A stretch of 64,000 bases of DNA, taken from assembly GCA_021775095.1 (NCBI GenBank), contig JAJFII010000104.1:1-64000 (forward strand). Reading direction: 5' to 3'. Of the stretch, positions 42,938-51,505 are shown in pieces (the first letter of the stretch is position 1; each line of letters opens with the position of its first letter). The position numbers and the translations under genes were made by a program. The DNA is from Rhodospirillales bacterium. Its GTDB lineage: Bacteria; Pseudomonadota; Alphaproteobacteria; Rhodospirillales; Casp-alpha2. Under the pieces are notes generated by a model. The model searched no databases. It saw only the letters and a list, made by a program, of their open reading frames with translations, and had not been told where the DNA came from.

Positions 42938-42952
42938 TTGTGCGATGCACAA
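42938..42952. promoter_or_regulatory. PhaR-like site 1 upstream of the phasin gene
   Basis: TTGTGC-GAT-GCACAA, a perfect inverted repeat with 6-base arms. The TGC-N3-GCA core resembles CTGC-N3-GCAG sites known for PhaR, the repressor of phasin genes in alphaproteobacteria such as Paracoccus. Confidence 0.5.
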
Positions 42953-42961
42953 ATAATTAAC

Positions 42962-42989
42962 TTGACCAAAAATTTATTTGACCTATATT
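42962..42989 (+). promoter_or_regulatory. Candidate phasin promoter
   Basis: TTGACC (42962-42967), a 16-base spacer and TATATT (42984-42989). Transcription would start near 42996, which puts PhaR-like site 2 just after the start and site 1 just before the -35. Confidence 0.5.
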
Positions 42990-43000
42990 AGGCTTAATTG

Positions 43001-43011
43001 TTGCAGTGCAA
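43001..43011. promoter_or_regulatory. PhaR-like site 2 at the phasin promoter
   Basis: TTGCAGTGCAA, with perfect arms TTGCA/TGCAA and the same TGC-N3-GCA core as site 1, 49 bases away. Its place just downstream of the candidate start of transcription is typical for a repressor site. Confidence 0.5.
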
Positions 43012-43146
43012 TAAGGCGTTTAATACTGAATTTTGACGCTAATTCTGATTAGGCTGTTTTACGGGTGAGGGCAAATGGTATGGCCGGTACTCTAAAAGGG
43101 TCGAATCGACCACCTCTTATAACCACTTTTACCAATGGAGTTTCTT

Positions 43147-43689
43147 ATGTCTACCTCTAAAAAATCAGCGACGGCGAAATCCGTTGAGCCCGTCGAAGCT
43201 GTAGTTGCCGCAAGCCAGGAAACCGTAGATCAGGTTGTCAAAGCAAGCACGGTTGCCGCGACGAAGAGCGTTGAAAAAGTTGTCGAAGTGAGCCAGGAAC
43301 AGGTTGCCGTCGCTGCCAAAGCGGGCGTCGATGCGTTTAAAGCTTACGAAGATGCCGTTTCGTTCGGAAAAGACAACTTTGACGCGGTTCTAAAAGCCAG
43401 CACCTTGTTCACCCAGGGACTGCAAACCATAAACCAGGAAGTTTTTGCCATCGTGCAGTCGTCTTTTGATGACAATGCCACGCTGACAAAACGCGCATTT
43501 GCCTGCACCAGCGTACAAGAAGTCGTCGCCTTACAAAACGAGTTGGCTCAAGGCACATATACAAAAGCCATGGACCAAAGCAAAAAAATCACGGATTTGA
43601 CCGTTAAAATAGCGGAAGACGCCACGGCACCTCTTTCCAATCAAGTAAATGTCACCGTTGAAAAATTTGCGAAACCGTTAGCAGCCTAA
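43147..43689 (+). CDS. Phasin family protein
   Basis: A 180-residue helical protein, rich in Ala, Val and Lys, without Trp or a hydrophobic core segment. The conserved phasin block runs from AYEDAVSFGKDNFDAVLKASTLFTQGLQTI through SVQEVVALQNELAQG to a C-terminal helix. Phasins coat polyhydroxyalkanoate granules and set their size. GGAG precedes ATG 43147. Monocistronic, with a strong terminator and PhaR-like sites upstream. Confidence 0.9.
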   Translation: MSTSKKSATAKSVEPVEAVVAASQETVDQVVKASTVAATKSVEKVVEVSQEQVAVAAKAGVDAFKAYEDAVSFGKDNFDAVLKASTLFTQGLQTINQEVFAIVQSSFDDNATLTKRAFACTSVQEVVALQNELAQGTYTKAMDQSKKITDLTVKIAEDATAPLSNQVNVTVEKFAKPLAA

Positions 43690-43728
43690 CTTAATATTGC
43701 CTCCCAGATATTAAGTGGCTAAATGCGG

Positions 43729-43766
43729 CGCCCGGCGGATCCTCCCTCCGTCGGGCGTTGTTTTTT
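43729..43766 (+). terminator. Intrinsic terminator of the phasin gene
   Basis: CGCCCGGCGGA pairs over 11 positions (one G-T) with TCCGTCGGGCG around a 7-base loop, followed by TTGTTTTTT. Confidence 0.9.
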
Positions 43767-43881
43767 GCCGATCACGAAATTTTTGTCGTAAAAGGGTTTC
43801 GCTAAACCTTTTAAATCCCATATTATCTATAGAGATGAAGAGTGTTCGACCTTTCGGTGGATTGGGATTTAAGATACGAAG

Positions 43882-44247
43882 ATGAGCGACAAAAACAACT
43901 CACCCAGACTTCCCAACGATGACGACCGCGGCGGCGGAACAAGTTTGGCCGTCAAATCGCGGGCGCGTACCAAAAAACCAGCAATGTATAAAGTGCTGAT
44001 GCTTAATGATGACTACACACCCATGGAATTTGTGGTTTATGTTCTGGAGCGGTTTTTTAATAAGGCATCGGAAGAAGCGACGCAAATAATGCTGCATGTT
44101 CACCAGCGCGGTGTTGGAATTTGTGGCGTGTTTACCTACGAAATTGCAGAAACAAAGGTGACGCAAGTGATGGATTTGGCACGCCAAAATCAGCATCCCC
44201 TTCAATGCACAATTGAAAAAGACGGCGACGGAGAGGGAGACGAGTAG
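43882..44247 (+). CDS. clpS: ATP-dependent Clp protease adaptor ClpS
   Basis: A 121-residue N-degron adaptor. A disordered N-terminus leads to the ClpS domain: [24 protein letters not shown] with the DD binding pocket for N-terminal residues, then [24 protein letters not shown] with the conserved histidine. It delivers N-end-rule substrates to ClpA, encoded 2 bases downstream. Confidence 0.96.
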   Translation: MSDKNNSPRLPNDDDRGGGTSLAVKSRARTKKPAMYKVLMLNDDYTPMEFVVYVLERFFNKASEEATQIMLHVHQRGVGICGVFTYEIAETKVTQVMDLARQNQHPLQCTIEKDGDGEGDE

Positions 44248-44249
44248 CT

Positions 44250-46556
44250 ATGTTGTCACGAAATTTAGAACAAACACTGCGACGGGCGCTAATGATGGCG
44301 ACGGATATGACCCATGAATTTGCGACTCTTGAACATCTGTTGATGTCGTTAACCGAAGATCAGGACGCGATGGCGGTCATGCGGGCCTGTGGAGTCGATA
44401 TCGAGCGATTATCGGCGGAGCTCAAGGTCTTCCTTGAAACGGAACTGGAAGAACTCGTCAATGAAAAAATGGACGAGCCGAAACCAACCGCCGGGTTCCA
44501 ACGGGTGATCCAGCGTGCGGTCATCCATGTGCAAAGTTCCGGCAGGGAGGAAGTGACAGGCGCCAACGTTTTGGTCGCGCTGTTTTCTGAGCGCGAGTCG
44601 CACGCGGTTTATTTCCTGCAATTGCAGGACATGTCGCGCCTCGATGCGGTGAATTATATCTCGCACGGGATCGCCAAAGTTCCCGGCGTTAGCGAAGCCA
44701 AAACCGTTCATGGCGCGGACGAGGATGCCCAGGAAGATGAAATTGTACGCAAGGGCAACGACGCCCTCGAGGCCTATTGTGTTGATCTCAATAAAAAAGC
44801 GCTGGAAGGGGCCATTGATCCGCTTATCGGCCGTCAGGCCGAAGTCGACCGAACCATCCAGATATTGTGCCGGCGCAGTAAAAACAATCCGCTGTATGTG
44901 GGCGACCCGGGCGTTGGTAAGACGGCAATTGCCGAAGGGCTGGCCAAACGCATCGCCGAGGGAGATGTGCCTGAAGTTTTGTTGGATGCGACGATTTATG
45001 CGCTGGATATGGGGGCTTTGCTGGCTGGAACCCGGTATCGTGGTGATTTTGAAGAACGCCTGAAAAATGTCATGAACGAGCTCGAAGCGGCGGATCACGC
45101 GATCTTATTTATCGACGAAATTCACACGGTAATTGGCGCTGGTGCGACCAGCGGGGGGTCGTTGGATGCGTCGAACATCCTGAAACCGGCCTTGCAAAAA
45201 GGCGGTCTTCGCTGCATGGGCTCAACAACCTATAAAGAATATCGTGGATATTTCGAAAAGGACCGGGCTTTGGTCCGTCGGTTCCAGAAAATTGATGTAT
45301 ATGAGCCCAGTGTCGATGACGCCATCAAGATATTGAAGGGCCTCAAACCGTATTATGAGGAACATCATAATGTTCGGTATACGGCCGAATCTCTGCGGTC
45401 CGCCGTAGAGCTGTCGGCGCGTTACATCAATGACCGCAAGTTGCCTGACAAGGCCATCGACGTCATCGATGAAGTCGGCGCAGCCCGAATGTTATTCCCC
45501 GAACACAAACGGAGAAAAACGGTTACTGTGAAAGATGTGGAGGATATCGTCGCTAAAATTGCGAGGATCCCGGCAAAAAGTGTCTCAAAGGATGACCGGG
45601 AAACCCTGAAATCGCTCGAACGGGATTTAAAAACTGTCGTATTTGGTCAGGATGTGGCGATTGAAGCCCTGTCATCGGCCATAAAGTTGTCGCGTGCCGG
45701 TCTACGTGACCCCGAAAAACCCATCGGCAGTTACCTGTTCTCCGGCCCAACCGGCGTTGGTAAAACGGAAGTTGCGAAACAGTTGGCCCATGTCTTAGGC
45801 GTCGAGCTGGTACGATTCGACATGTCTGAATATATGGAGCGCCATTCCGTTTCCCGTTTGATCGGTGCACCGCCGGGATATGTCGGGTTTGATCAGGGCG
45901 GATTGTTAACGGATGCTGTCGATCAGCAACCCCATTCTGTTTTATTGCTTGATGAAATAGAAAAGGCCCACCCCGATCTGTTTAATATTCTGCTGCAGGT
46001 TATGGACCATGGGAAATTGACGGATAATAACGGCAAGTCCGTCGATTTCAGAAATGTGGCAATCATTATGACGACAAATGCCGGAGCTTCGGAAATGGCA
46101 AAATCGACGATCGGATTTGAACGGGAAGAGCGGTTCGGCGACGATATAGAAGCCATCGAAAAGATGTTCACACCCGAGTTCAGAAACCGTTTGGATGCAA
46201 TCGTTCCCTTTGCCTCCTTACCGCCGGAAGTGGTTAACCGGGTTGTCGATAAGTTTGTCATGGAACTGGAAGTTCAACTGGACGACCGCGACGTGGTGAT
46301 TGAATTGACCGACAGTGCCCGTGAATGGCTGGCAGTCAAGGGGTATGATAGGAAATTTGGCGCTCGACCTTTGGCCCGGGTTATCCAGGAGTATATAAAG
46401 AAACCCCTGGCGGAAGAGTTGTTATTTGGCAAGTTGACCAAAGGCGGCACCGTTGTCGTCAAGGTCGAGGACGGCAAAGTTACCTTTGATTTCCCCAAGG
46501 GTACAAACCTGCCTGCCAAACAGAAAAAAGGCGGTGTTCCGGCATTGGTTGAATGA
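44250..46556 (+). CDS. clpA: ATP-dependent Clp protease ATP-binding subunit ClpA
   Basis: A 768-residue AAA+ unfoldase. It has an N-terminal repeat domain for ClpS binding, a first AAA module with Walker A GDPGVGKT and Walker [12 protein letters not shown], and a second with GPTGVGKTE and [13 protein letters not shown]. The middle domain of ClpB is absent, as ClpA requires. It feeds substrates to ClpP, which is not encoded here. Adjacent to clpS with a 2-base gap. Confidence 0.96.
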   Translation: MLSRNLEQTLRRALMMATDMTHEFATLEHLLMSLTEDQDAMAVMRACGVDIERLSAELKVFLETELEELVNEKMDEPKPTAGFQRVIQRAVIHVQSSGREEVTGANVLVALFSERESHAVYFLQLQDMSRLDAVNYISHGIAKVPGVSEAKTVHGADEDAQEDEIVRKGNDALEAYCVDLNKKALEGAIDPLIGRQAEVDRTIQILCRRSKNNPLYVGDPGVGKTAIAEGLAKRIAEGDVPEVLLDATIYALDMGALLAGTRYRGDFEERLKNVMNELEAADHAILFIDEIHTVIGAGATSGGSLDASNILKPALQKGGLRCMGSTTYKEYRGYFEKDRALVRRFQKIDVYEPSVDDAIKILKGLKPYYEEHHNVRYTAESLRSAVELSARYINDRKLPDKAIDVIDEVGAARMLFPEHKRRKTVTVKDVEDIVAKIARIPAKSVSKDDRETLKSLERDLKTVVFGQDVAIEALSSAIKLSRAGLRDPEKPIGSYLFSGPTGVGKTEVAKQLAHVLGVELVRFDMSEYMERHSVSRLIGAPPGYVGFDQGGLLTDAVDQQPHSVLLLDEIEKAHPDLFNILLQVMDHGKLTDNNGKSVDFRNVAIIMTTNAGASEMAKSTIGFEREERFGDDIEAIEKMFTPEFRNRLDAIVPFASLPPEVVNRVVDKFVMELEVQLDDRDVVIELTDSAREWLAVKGYDRKFGARPLARVIQEYIKKPLAEELLFGKLTKGGTVVVKVEDGKVTFDFPKGTNLPAKQKKGGVPALVE

Positions 46557-46577
46557 TAAAACGGTTTTGCGGATGAT

Positions 46578-47708
46578 GTGAGAGCCCGCGTTTTGGCCGC
46601 TATCCGGATTATTGATGTGTCGCAGTTCCTGCCGGGTCCCTTCGCAGCGCAGGTTTTGGCCGATATGGGTGCTGATGTATTGAAGGTTGAACCACCAAAC
46701 GGCGACCCCATGCGGTCCCTGAATCCGGTCAGCAATCAACGTGGAAAGGCACCCTTTCATAAAAGTATTAATGCGGGGAAAAATGTCGTCCGGATCGATT
46801 TGAAGTCGGCCTCGGGCAAGAATTCGTTTTGTGATTTGATAAGCAAAGCGGATATTCTGATTGAATCCTATCGCCCTGGAGTCCTAGCACGCCTTGGCAT
46901 GGGATATGATGTGCTCTGCAAAATTAACCCCGGCCTCATTCACTGTGCGCTCTCCGGGTATGGGCAATCGGGCCCCTTAAAAAACCGTTCTGGCCACGAT
47001 ATCAATTATTTGGCCATGAGTGGCGGTCTCAACGTCACCGGGCCCAGCGGCAAACCACAACCGGCATTTCCGCCCGTAGCCGACTATGGCGGGGCGATGC
47101 AGGCCGTTATTGCTATTCAGAACGCTTTACTGGAACGGATGACGTCCGGGCAGGGGGCCTATCTGGATGTCGCCATGTCCGATACCATGGTGTCATGGCA
47201 GACCTTTGGCCTGATCCAGGACGGGCTTTCGCGGACGGGAGACGGGCAAAGTCCGAAACGATCCACCGATTTACTGAACGGCGGTGCGGCCTGTTATCAG
47301 GTTTATCAAACCCGCGATAACCGGTTTATTTCCCTGGGCGCAATTGAGGTCGTTTTCTGGGAAAATTTTTGTCGGGCGGTGGGCCATGTCGACTGGATCG
47401 AGCGGCAGTCTGAAGCGCTTCCGCAGTTCGCACTCATCAACGAGGTTGAAAGACTTTTTGTGACTCAGGATCGCAGCCATTGGGATCACATATTCGACGA
47501 TGTTGATTGCTGTTATCATCCCGTTTTGGCGTATGGCGAACTGGCGGAATGGCCACAAATCGTTGATCGGGCGCTGCTCGATTTCGACCGTCAGAGTGGT
47601 CAATTTCAAGGAGTACGGAACCCCGTGTGGAAAAATCATAAACCACCACAATCGCGCCCGCCCATGCGCGATATTTTGATCGACGAGGCGCTGCAAAATT
47701 GGGCCTAA
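46578..47708 (+). CDS. CaiB/BaiF (family III) CoA-transferase
   Basis: A 376-residue enzyme. IIDVSQFLPGPFAAQVLADMGADVLKVEPP is the N-terminal signature, LIESYRPGVLARLGMGYDVLCKINPGLIHCALSGYGQSGP the core, and the catalytic Asp is in GHDINYLAMSGGL. Family members move CoA between carboxylic acids or epimerise 2-methylacyl-CoA (AMACR type). The only start in frame after the clpA stop is GTG 46578, with no good ribosome site. The substrate is unknown, and it overlaps the convergent gene by four bases. Confidence 0.87.
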   Translation: MRARVLAAIRIIDVSQFLPGPFAAQVLADMGADVLKVEPPNGDPMRSLNPVSNQRGKAPFHKSINAGKNVVRIDLKSASGKNSFCDLISKADILIESYRPGVLARLGMGYDVLCKINPGLIHCALSGYGQSGPLKNRSGHDINYLAMSGGLNVTGPSGKPQPAFPPVADYGGAMQAVIAIQNALLERMTSGQGAYLDVAMSDTMVSWQTFGLIQDGLSRTGDGQSPKRSTDLLNGGAACYQVYQTRDNRFISLGAIEVVFWENFCRAVGHVDWIERQSEALPQFALINEVERLFVTQDRSHWDHIFDDVDCCYHPVLAYGELAEWPQIVDRALLDFDRQSGQFQGVRNPVWKNHKPPQSRPPMRDILIDEALQNWA

Positions 47709-48307
47709 ACGGGGCAGGCGATATCGGCAATTAAACGGACTTTGGCGGCACCTTTTGAAATGACAATCTCCGTGGCGTTTGGCTTTAGTTTGTAAGCCTG
47801 ACGTTCAAGAATCCGTCCGGTCGTGCTCATACGTTGGATCGCCGCAGCGCGGCATGCGCCACATCCATTAACGATGATCGCCGTCCCATTGTTTCCCGGT
47901 TTAAGCTCAAGACACTGATTATTTGCGGTTTTTTTCTTGTCTGAATCCCTGGCATCAGCGACTTCATCCTGACAGGTCTGGGAGCTTGTTATCCGGCTGG
48001 CACCGGGTCCACGGAAGGGCATGGCGAAGGAAGCGCCACTGCGAAGATTAAAACTGCGTCGAACGGGGACGGCGATACCGGTCCGCTTGCGTGTGACACC
48101 GACAATCATACACGTGTCGCAGGTATTTACCAACGTCTCCTGGTTGCCTCGACGTAACAGACGAACACATTTGGTCGTGGCGATGGGCAAAAGGATGGCA
48201 GGTGTTTTAAATACCGCCAGATTTTGCAAACCCATTGCCTGTGAAGAGGCCGCCAGACCTAGCGTCACCGTCAAAGCGATTATAAATAATAACAGGGTTG
48301 GTTTCAT
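47705..48307 (-). CDS. Secreted Cys-rich protein with a duplicated domain
   Basis: A 200-residue protein with a signal peptide (KPTLLLFIIALTVTLGLA, cleavage after SSQA). The mature part contains two copies of a domain with the pattern C-x15/16-C-x2-C-x45-C: Cys 47, 63, 66, 112 and then 132, 149, 152, 198. Both copies share an N-[TG]-C-x2-C motif, a basic middle and a hydrophobic end. Four cysteines per copy suggest two disulfides or a metal site in the periplasm. No family is recognised. Confidence 0.75.
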   Translation of the reverse strand: MKPTLLLFIIALTVTLGLAASSQAMGLQNLAVFKTPAILLPIATTKCVRLLRRGNQETLVNTCDTCMIVGVTRKRTGIAVPVRRSFNLRSGASFAMPFRGPGASRITSSQTCQDEVADARDSDKKKTANNQCLELKPGNNGTAIIVNGCGACRAAAIQRMSTTGRILERQAYKLKPNATEIVISKGAAKVRLIADIACPV

Positions 48308-48419
48308 TCGATCATCCTCTCATCATGCTATTCTATATAAAAATAGTTAACGGAGAGTCACTGGACGTCGGATCAAGGAATAAGAACTTCATTTATGGGG
48401 GGGGGTGCGACGTCGCCGG

Positions 48420-49595
48420 TTAGGAATTTTCGGTGTTTTTAAAAGGCGAATGTTGCGCCAGATCGCGCATTTCGAATTCGATTCCCAACCGTTCGCGGAC
48501 CAGGAAATCTTCTATGGCATCGTTAAGTCCGGGGTGGGAGATCCAATGGGCGGAATAGGTCGGCGATGGTAAATAACCGCGTTGAATTTTATGGGGGCCC
48601 TGTGCGCCCGCTTCGACGTTTTTTAATCCGTGGGTTATGGCATAGTCGATGGCTTGATAATAGCAGGCCTCGAAATGTAAAAATTTATGGGTAATCAAAC
48701 AGCCCCAATTGCGACCATACAGGGTCGTGTCGCTTTTTAGATTAAGAGCCCCTGCCAGCAGCTTGTCGCCGTCCTCAACCACAAAAAGAACCACCTGTTC
48801 AGCCATTCGCTCGCCCAAAAGGGAAAAAAACGACCGTGTCAGGTAGCTGGAGCCCCATTTTTTATCAGTTGTTGATAAATAAAACTTATAAAAAGCATCC
48901 CAATGGCGCTCTTTTATTTCCGTACCAGTGAGGGCCCGAATTGTCAGGTTATTATCTGCTACAGCTCTGCGTTCCTTGCGAATTTGTTTTCGTTTACGCG
49001 ATGTCAGATCGTTTAAAAAGGCATCAAAATTGCTGTAATTTCGGTTGTGCCAATGGAATTGTTGGCCAATTCTTTGCAAAAACCCCACATCGGTCAATAA
49101 TTTCCATTCCTGTTTGGTGGAAAACGTCACATGGATGGAAGATACACCTAAGCGCTCCGCCAACTGAATCATTGCGCCACCCAACGCCCGTCGCAAGTCC
49201 TTTGCATCGTTTTCATCAACGGCCTCGGGGATCAGGAACCGAGATCCCGTTACCGGTGTGAAAGGGACCGAACACTGTAATTTTGGATAATAATTTCCGC
49301 CGGCCCGTTCAAAGGCATCGGCCCATCCCCAATCAAACACATACTCGCCATAGGAATGGTTTTTCAGGTACAACGGGGCTGCGCCCAAAAGGCCACCGCC
49401 CGGGGATTCGATAATCATATGCTGCGCCTGCCAGCCGGTTGCGGCGGTTGCTGAACCGCTGTCTTCGAGGGTACTTAAAAAGGCGTGCCGGGTAAAGGGA
49501 TGTGACGTTCCGGCGCAGTGATCCCAAGCTTCTGGCGAAACGTCAGAAATCGACGGGATGACCTTTACGGTGATCTGTTCACTTCCATCTGGCAT
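48420..49595 (-). CDS. FemAB-like/GNAT acyltransferase (DUF482, COG3146 type)
   Basis: A 391-residue cytoplasmic protein with the double-GNAT layout. HPFTRHAFLSTLEDSGSATAATGWQAQHMI is the N-terminal signature, FDWGWADAFERAGGNYYPKLQCSVPFTPVTG the middle, and TSRKRKQIRKERRAV and EAGAQGPHKIQRGYLPSPTYSAHW the end. The family is annotated as peptidoglycan-biosynthesis-like but its reaction is not known to me. A G9 run (48397-48405) lies just after its end. Confidence 0.85.
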   Translation of the reverse strand: MPDGSEQITVKVIPSISDVSPEAWDHCAGTSHPFTRHAFLSTLEDSGSATAATGWQAQHMIIESPGGGLLGAAPLYLKNHSYGEYVFDWGWADAFERAGGNYYPKLQCSVPFTPVTGSRFLIPEAVDENDAKDLRRALGGAMIQLAERLGVSSIHVTFSTKQEWKLLTDVGFLQRIGQQFHWHNRNYSNFDAFLNDLTSRKRKQIRKERRAVADNNLTIRALTGTEIKERHWDAFYKFYLSTTDKKWGSSYLTRSFFSLLGERMAEQVVLFVVEDGDKLLAGALNLKSDTTLYGRNWGCLITHKFLHFEACYYQAIDYAITHGLKNVEAGAQGPHKIQRGYLPSPTYSAHWISHPGLNDAIEDFLVRERLGIEFEMRDLAQHSPFKNTENS

Positions 49596-49699
49596 GATCT
49601 AGATTTGAGGGTAATAATAGGAGATGGCAAGGACCAAATGGCGATAAACCTTTTTTGACTGATGACTTCGTGGGGTGTTATCGGCACGGGAAGCACCTA

Positions 49700-50935
49700 A
49701 TGACGAGTAAAACAGTGGGCCTCCTTTTAATCGTGGCAATTTCCGGATGGAGCGCAAGCCGCAGCGAAGCCAAGATTAGCATCTTAGAATCGGGGAAGAT
49801 AACAACCGTCAAGCCGGCTGACGCGACGCCGAATAATGCAAAAAGTATCCCAAACCATCTTTTCCATGCGGATCCCAAGGACCCCTCCAATCAGTTTGAA
49901 CGGGACCAATTGCTTGTCGCCAATCCGCCGCCCGGTTTCCCCGCGGCCAGTGCTGGCCTTGGCTATCAAGTCATTGAACAAAGTCAGATGGAGGGGCTGG
50001 GGCTGACGGTTGCCGTTGTCAAAATTCCCAGAGGCAAAACGGTACCACAGGCCGTGCAGGAACTGAGCCGCCGTTTCCCCGGCGCCCTCGTTGACGCAAA
50101 CCACACTTTTGAAACCCAGGCCAGGGGCACCCATGCGAGAGGTGCCATGGGCTGGCGAAATGCGAAAGCAAGCTGTGGACGCGGCGTCCGTCTGGGCATG
50201 ATTGATTCCGGTGTCGATGGCAACCATGCGGCACTCAAAGGCCAAAATGTCAGGTTCCGTTCCTTCCATTCCAAGGGCCAAAAACCGGGACCCCGAGTTC
50301 ACGGCACAGCCGTCGCGTCGATGCTGGTCGGAAAACCCAGGTGGGGTGGGCTTTTGCCGGGAGCCGAGTTGTTTGCAGCAAGTATGTTTGAAACGAAAAA
50401 AAATGGCAAAAAGGCAGGAACCGGCCGTGGCCTGCTAAAATCTTTGAACTGGCTTGCAAAATCCAAGGTTCATGCGGTTAATCTCAGCGTCGCCGGAACC
50501 GACAACAAAGTTCTGAGGTTTGCTTTCGACAAGGCGCAAAAACGTGGTGTGGTCCTTGTTGCAGCGGCGGGCAATTGGGGCAGGTCTGACAAACCGGCCT
50601 ATCCGGCCGCTTATAAACACGTCGTTGCCGTAACCGCGGTAAACGCGAAAAAACTAATCTACAGTCACGCAAATTCGGGCAAATATATCGATTTTGCCGC
50701 GCCCGGTGTGCGTATTTTCACGGCCATTCCGGGCGGGACAAAAGTCATGAGTGGGACGTCCTTTGCGTCGCCCTATATTGCTGCACTGCTGGCATCGGAA
50801 ATTGCCTACAAGGGACGTCGGAAAACTTCAACCCTGCGGTCCGCACTGCAGCGCAAGTCTGTCGATTTGGGGAAAAAGGGCAGGGATGACGTCTTCGGTT
50901 ATGGGTTTGTAGGTATTCAACCTAAATGCCGTTAA
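49700..50935 (+). CDS. Exported subtilisin-like serine protease (S8)
   Basis: A 411-residue protein. A signal peptide (KTVGLLLIVAISGWSASRSEA) and a propeptide of about 115 residues with an inhibitor-like fold precede the S8 domain. The triad is D169 (GMIDSGVDG), H201 (RVHGTAVASM) and S354 (SGTSFASPYIA), with N292 of AAAGNWG in the oxyanion hole. The length and domain order are typical. The frame is open from 49655, but ATG 49700 gives the signal peptide its normal start. Substrate unknown. Confidence 0.9.
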   Translation: MTSKTVGLLLIVAISGWSASRSEAKISILESGKITTVKPADATPNNAKSIPNHLFHADPKDPSNQFERDQLLVANPPPGFPAASAGLGYQVIEQSQMEGLGLTVAVVKIPRGKTVPQAVQELSRRFPGALVDANHTFETQARGTHARGAMGWRNAKASCGRGVRLGMIDSGVDGNHAALKGQNVRFRSFHSKGQKPGPRVHGTAVASMLVGKPRWGGLLPGAELFAASMFETKKNGKKAGTGRGLLKSLNWLAKSKVHAVNLSVAGTDNKVLRFAFDKAQKRGVVLVAAAGNWGRSDKPAYPAAYKHVVAVTAVNAKKLIYSHANSGKYIDFAAPGVRIFTAIPGGTKVMSGTSFASPYIAALLASEIAYKGRRKTSTLRSALQRKSVDLGKKGRDDVFGYGFVGIQPKCR

Positions 50936-51505
50936 TACAAAGCCCGTATGATTGGACGTTATTGGTCCCAGATTGATAGCGCGATCAATAAATCAGATTG
51001 TTTCTACCCCATCAAGGTACGTCCTATGTTTTCGGAAATGCCCACAAAGTACTAATTTCTTGATCAAATGATGACCGCAGTTGTGACATGACTTATTCGA
51101 AATCATTTAATGAACGGCAAAATAATAAAAATAATGCGGCAACAGGCGGAGCGTCAGGGATAGGCGTTGCCTTGTCACTAAAACATTTATTATCAATACT
51201 TTACACGTTCTGTTCCGGTGACGAATGTAAGGCCTGACGTCGGCTCGGCACCGTGGTCATCGAAAAGCGCTGAAGGTCCTGGAGATAATTTCTAAGATCC
51301 TGTCATCAGCGAAACCGTCCTATTCGGTGGATGGGCACCATCGCGCTGGCGAACCCGCCTGGTGTCCCCGGCAGCACCTGGCATGAGATCGTTTGATTGG
51401 GCGTCGACTTGATCTCTATAAAGTTGTAAAATCGCTTCGAATACCAGACCGATTCCCCGAAAGAATAATTTCTATTTGGCGCCGTTGAGCAGGATTAGAT
51501 TGTAT
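50936..51505. other. Long intergenic region upstream of the heme sensor kinase
   Basis: About 570 bases without a gene. I see no coding frame above 35 codons with a ribosome site. It contains one copy of the 34-base repeat listed at 51331. The kinase promoter should lie in the second half. Confidence 0.5.
51331..51364 (+). repeat. Short direct repeat, left copy
   Basis: Starts ATGGGCACCA and ends GGTG. It matches 53580-53613 in 30 of 34 bases in the same orientation. The two copies flank the sensor kinase gene, 2.25 kb apart, and both lie in non-coding DNA. Confidence 0.65.

Larger units (their letters stand above)
42681..43146. other. AT-rich intergenic region upstream of dacA and the phasin gene
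   Basis: About 466 bases of AT-rich DNA with no coding frame. It carries the phasin promoter and two TGC-N3-GCA palindromes, listed separately, and should hold the dacA promoter. Confidence 0.6.

Noticed and set aside
50936-51505. tRNA or small RNA gene in the long gap before the sensor kinase
   Set aside because: No T-arm-like GTTCGA, no cloverleaf pairing and no terminator seen.
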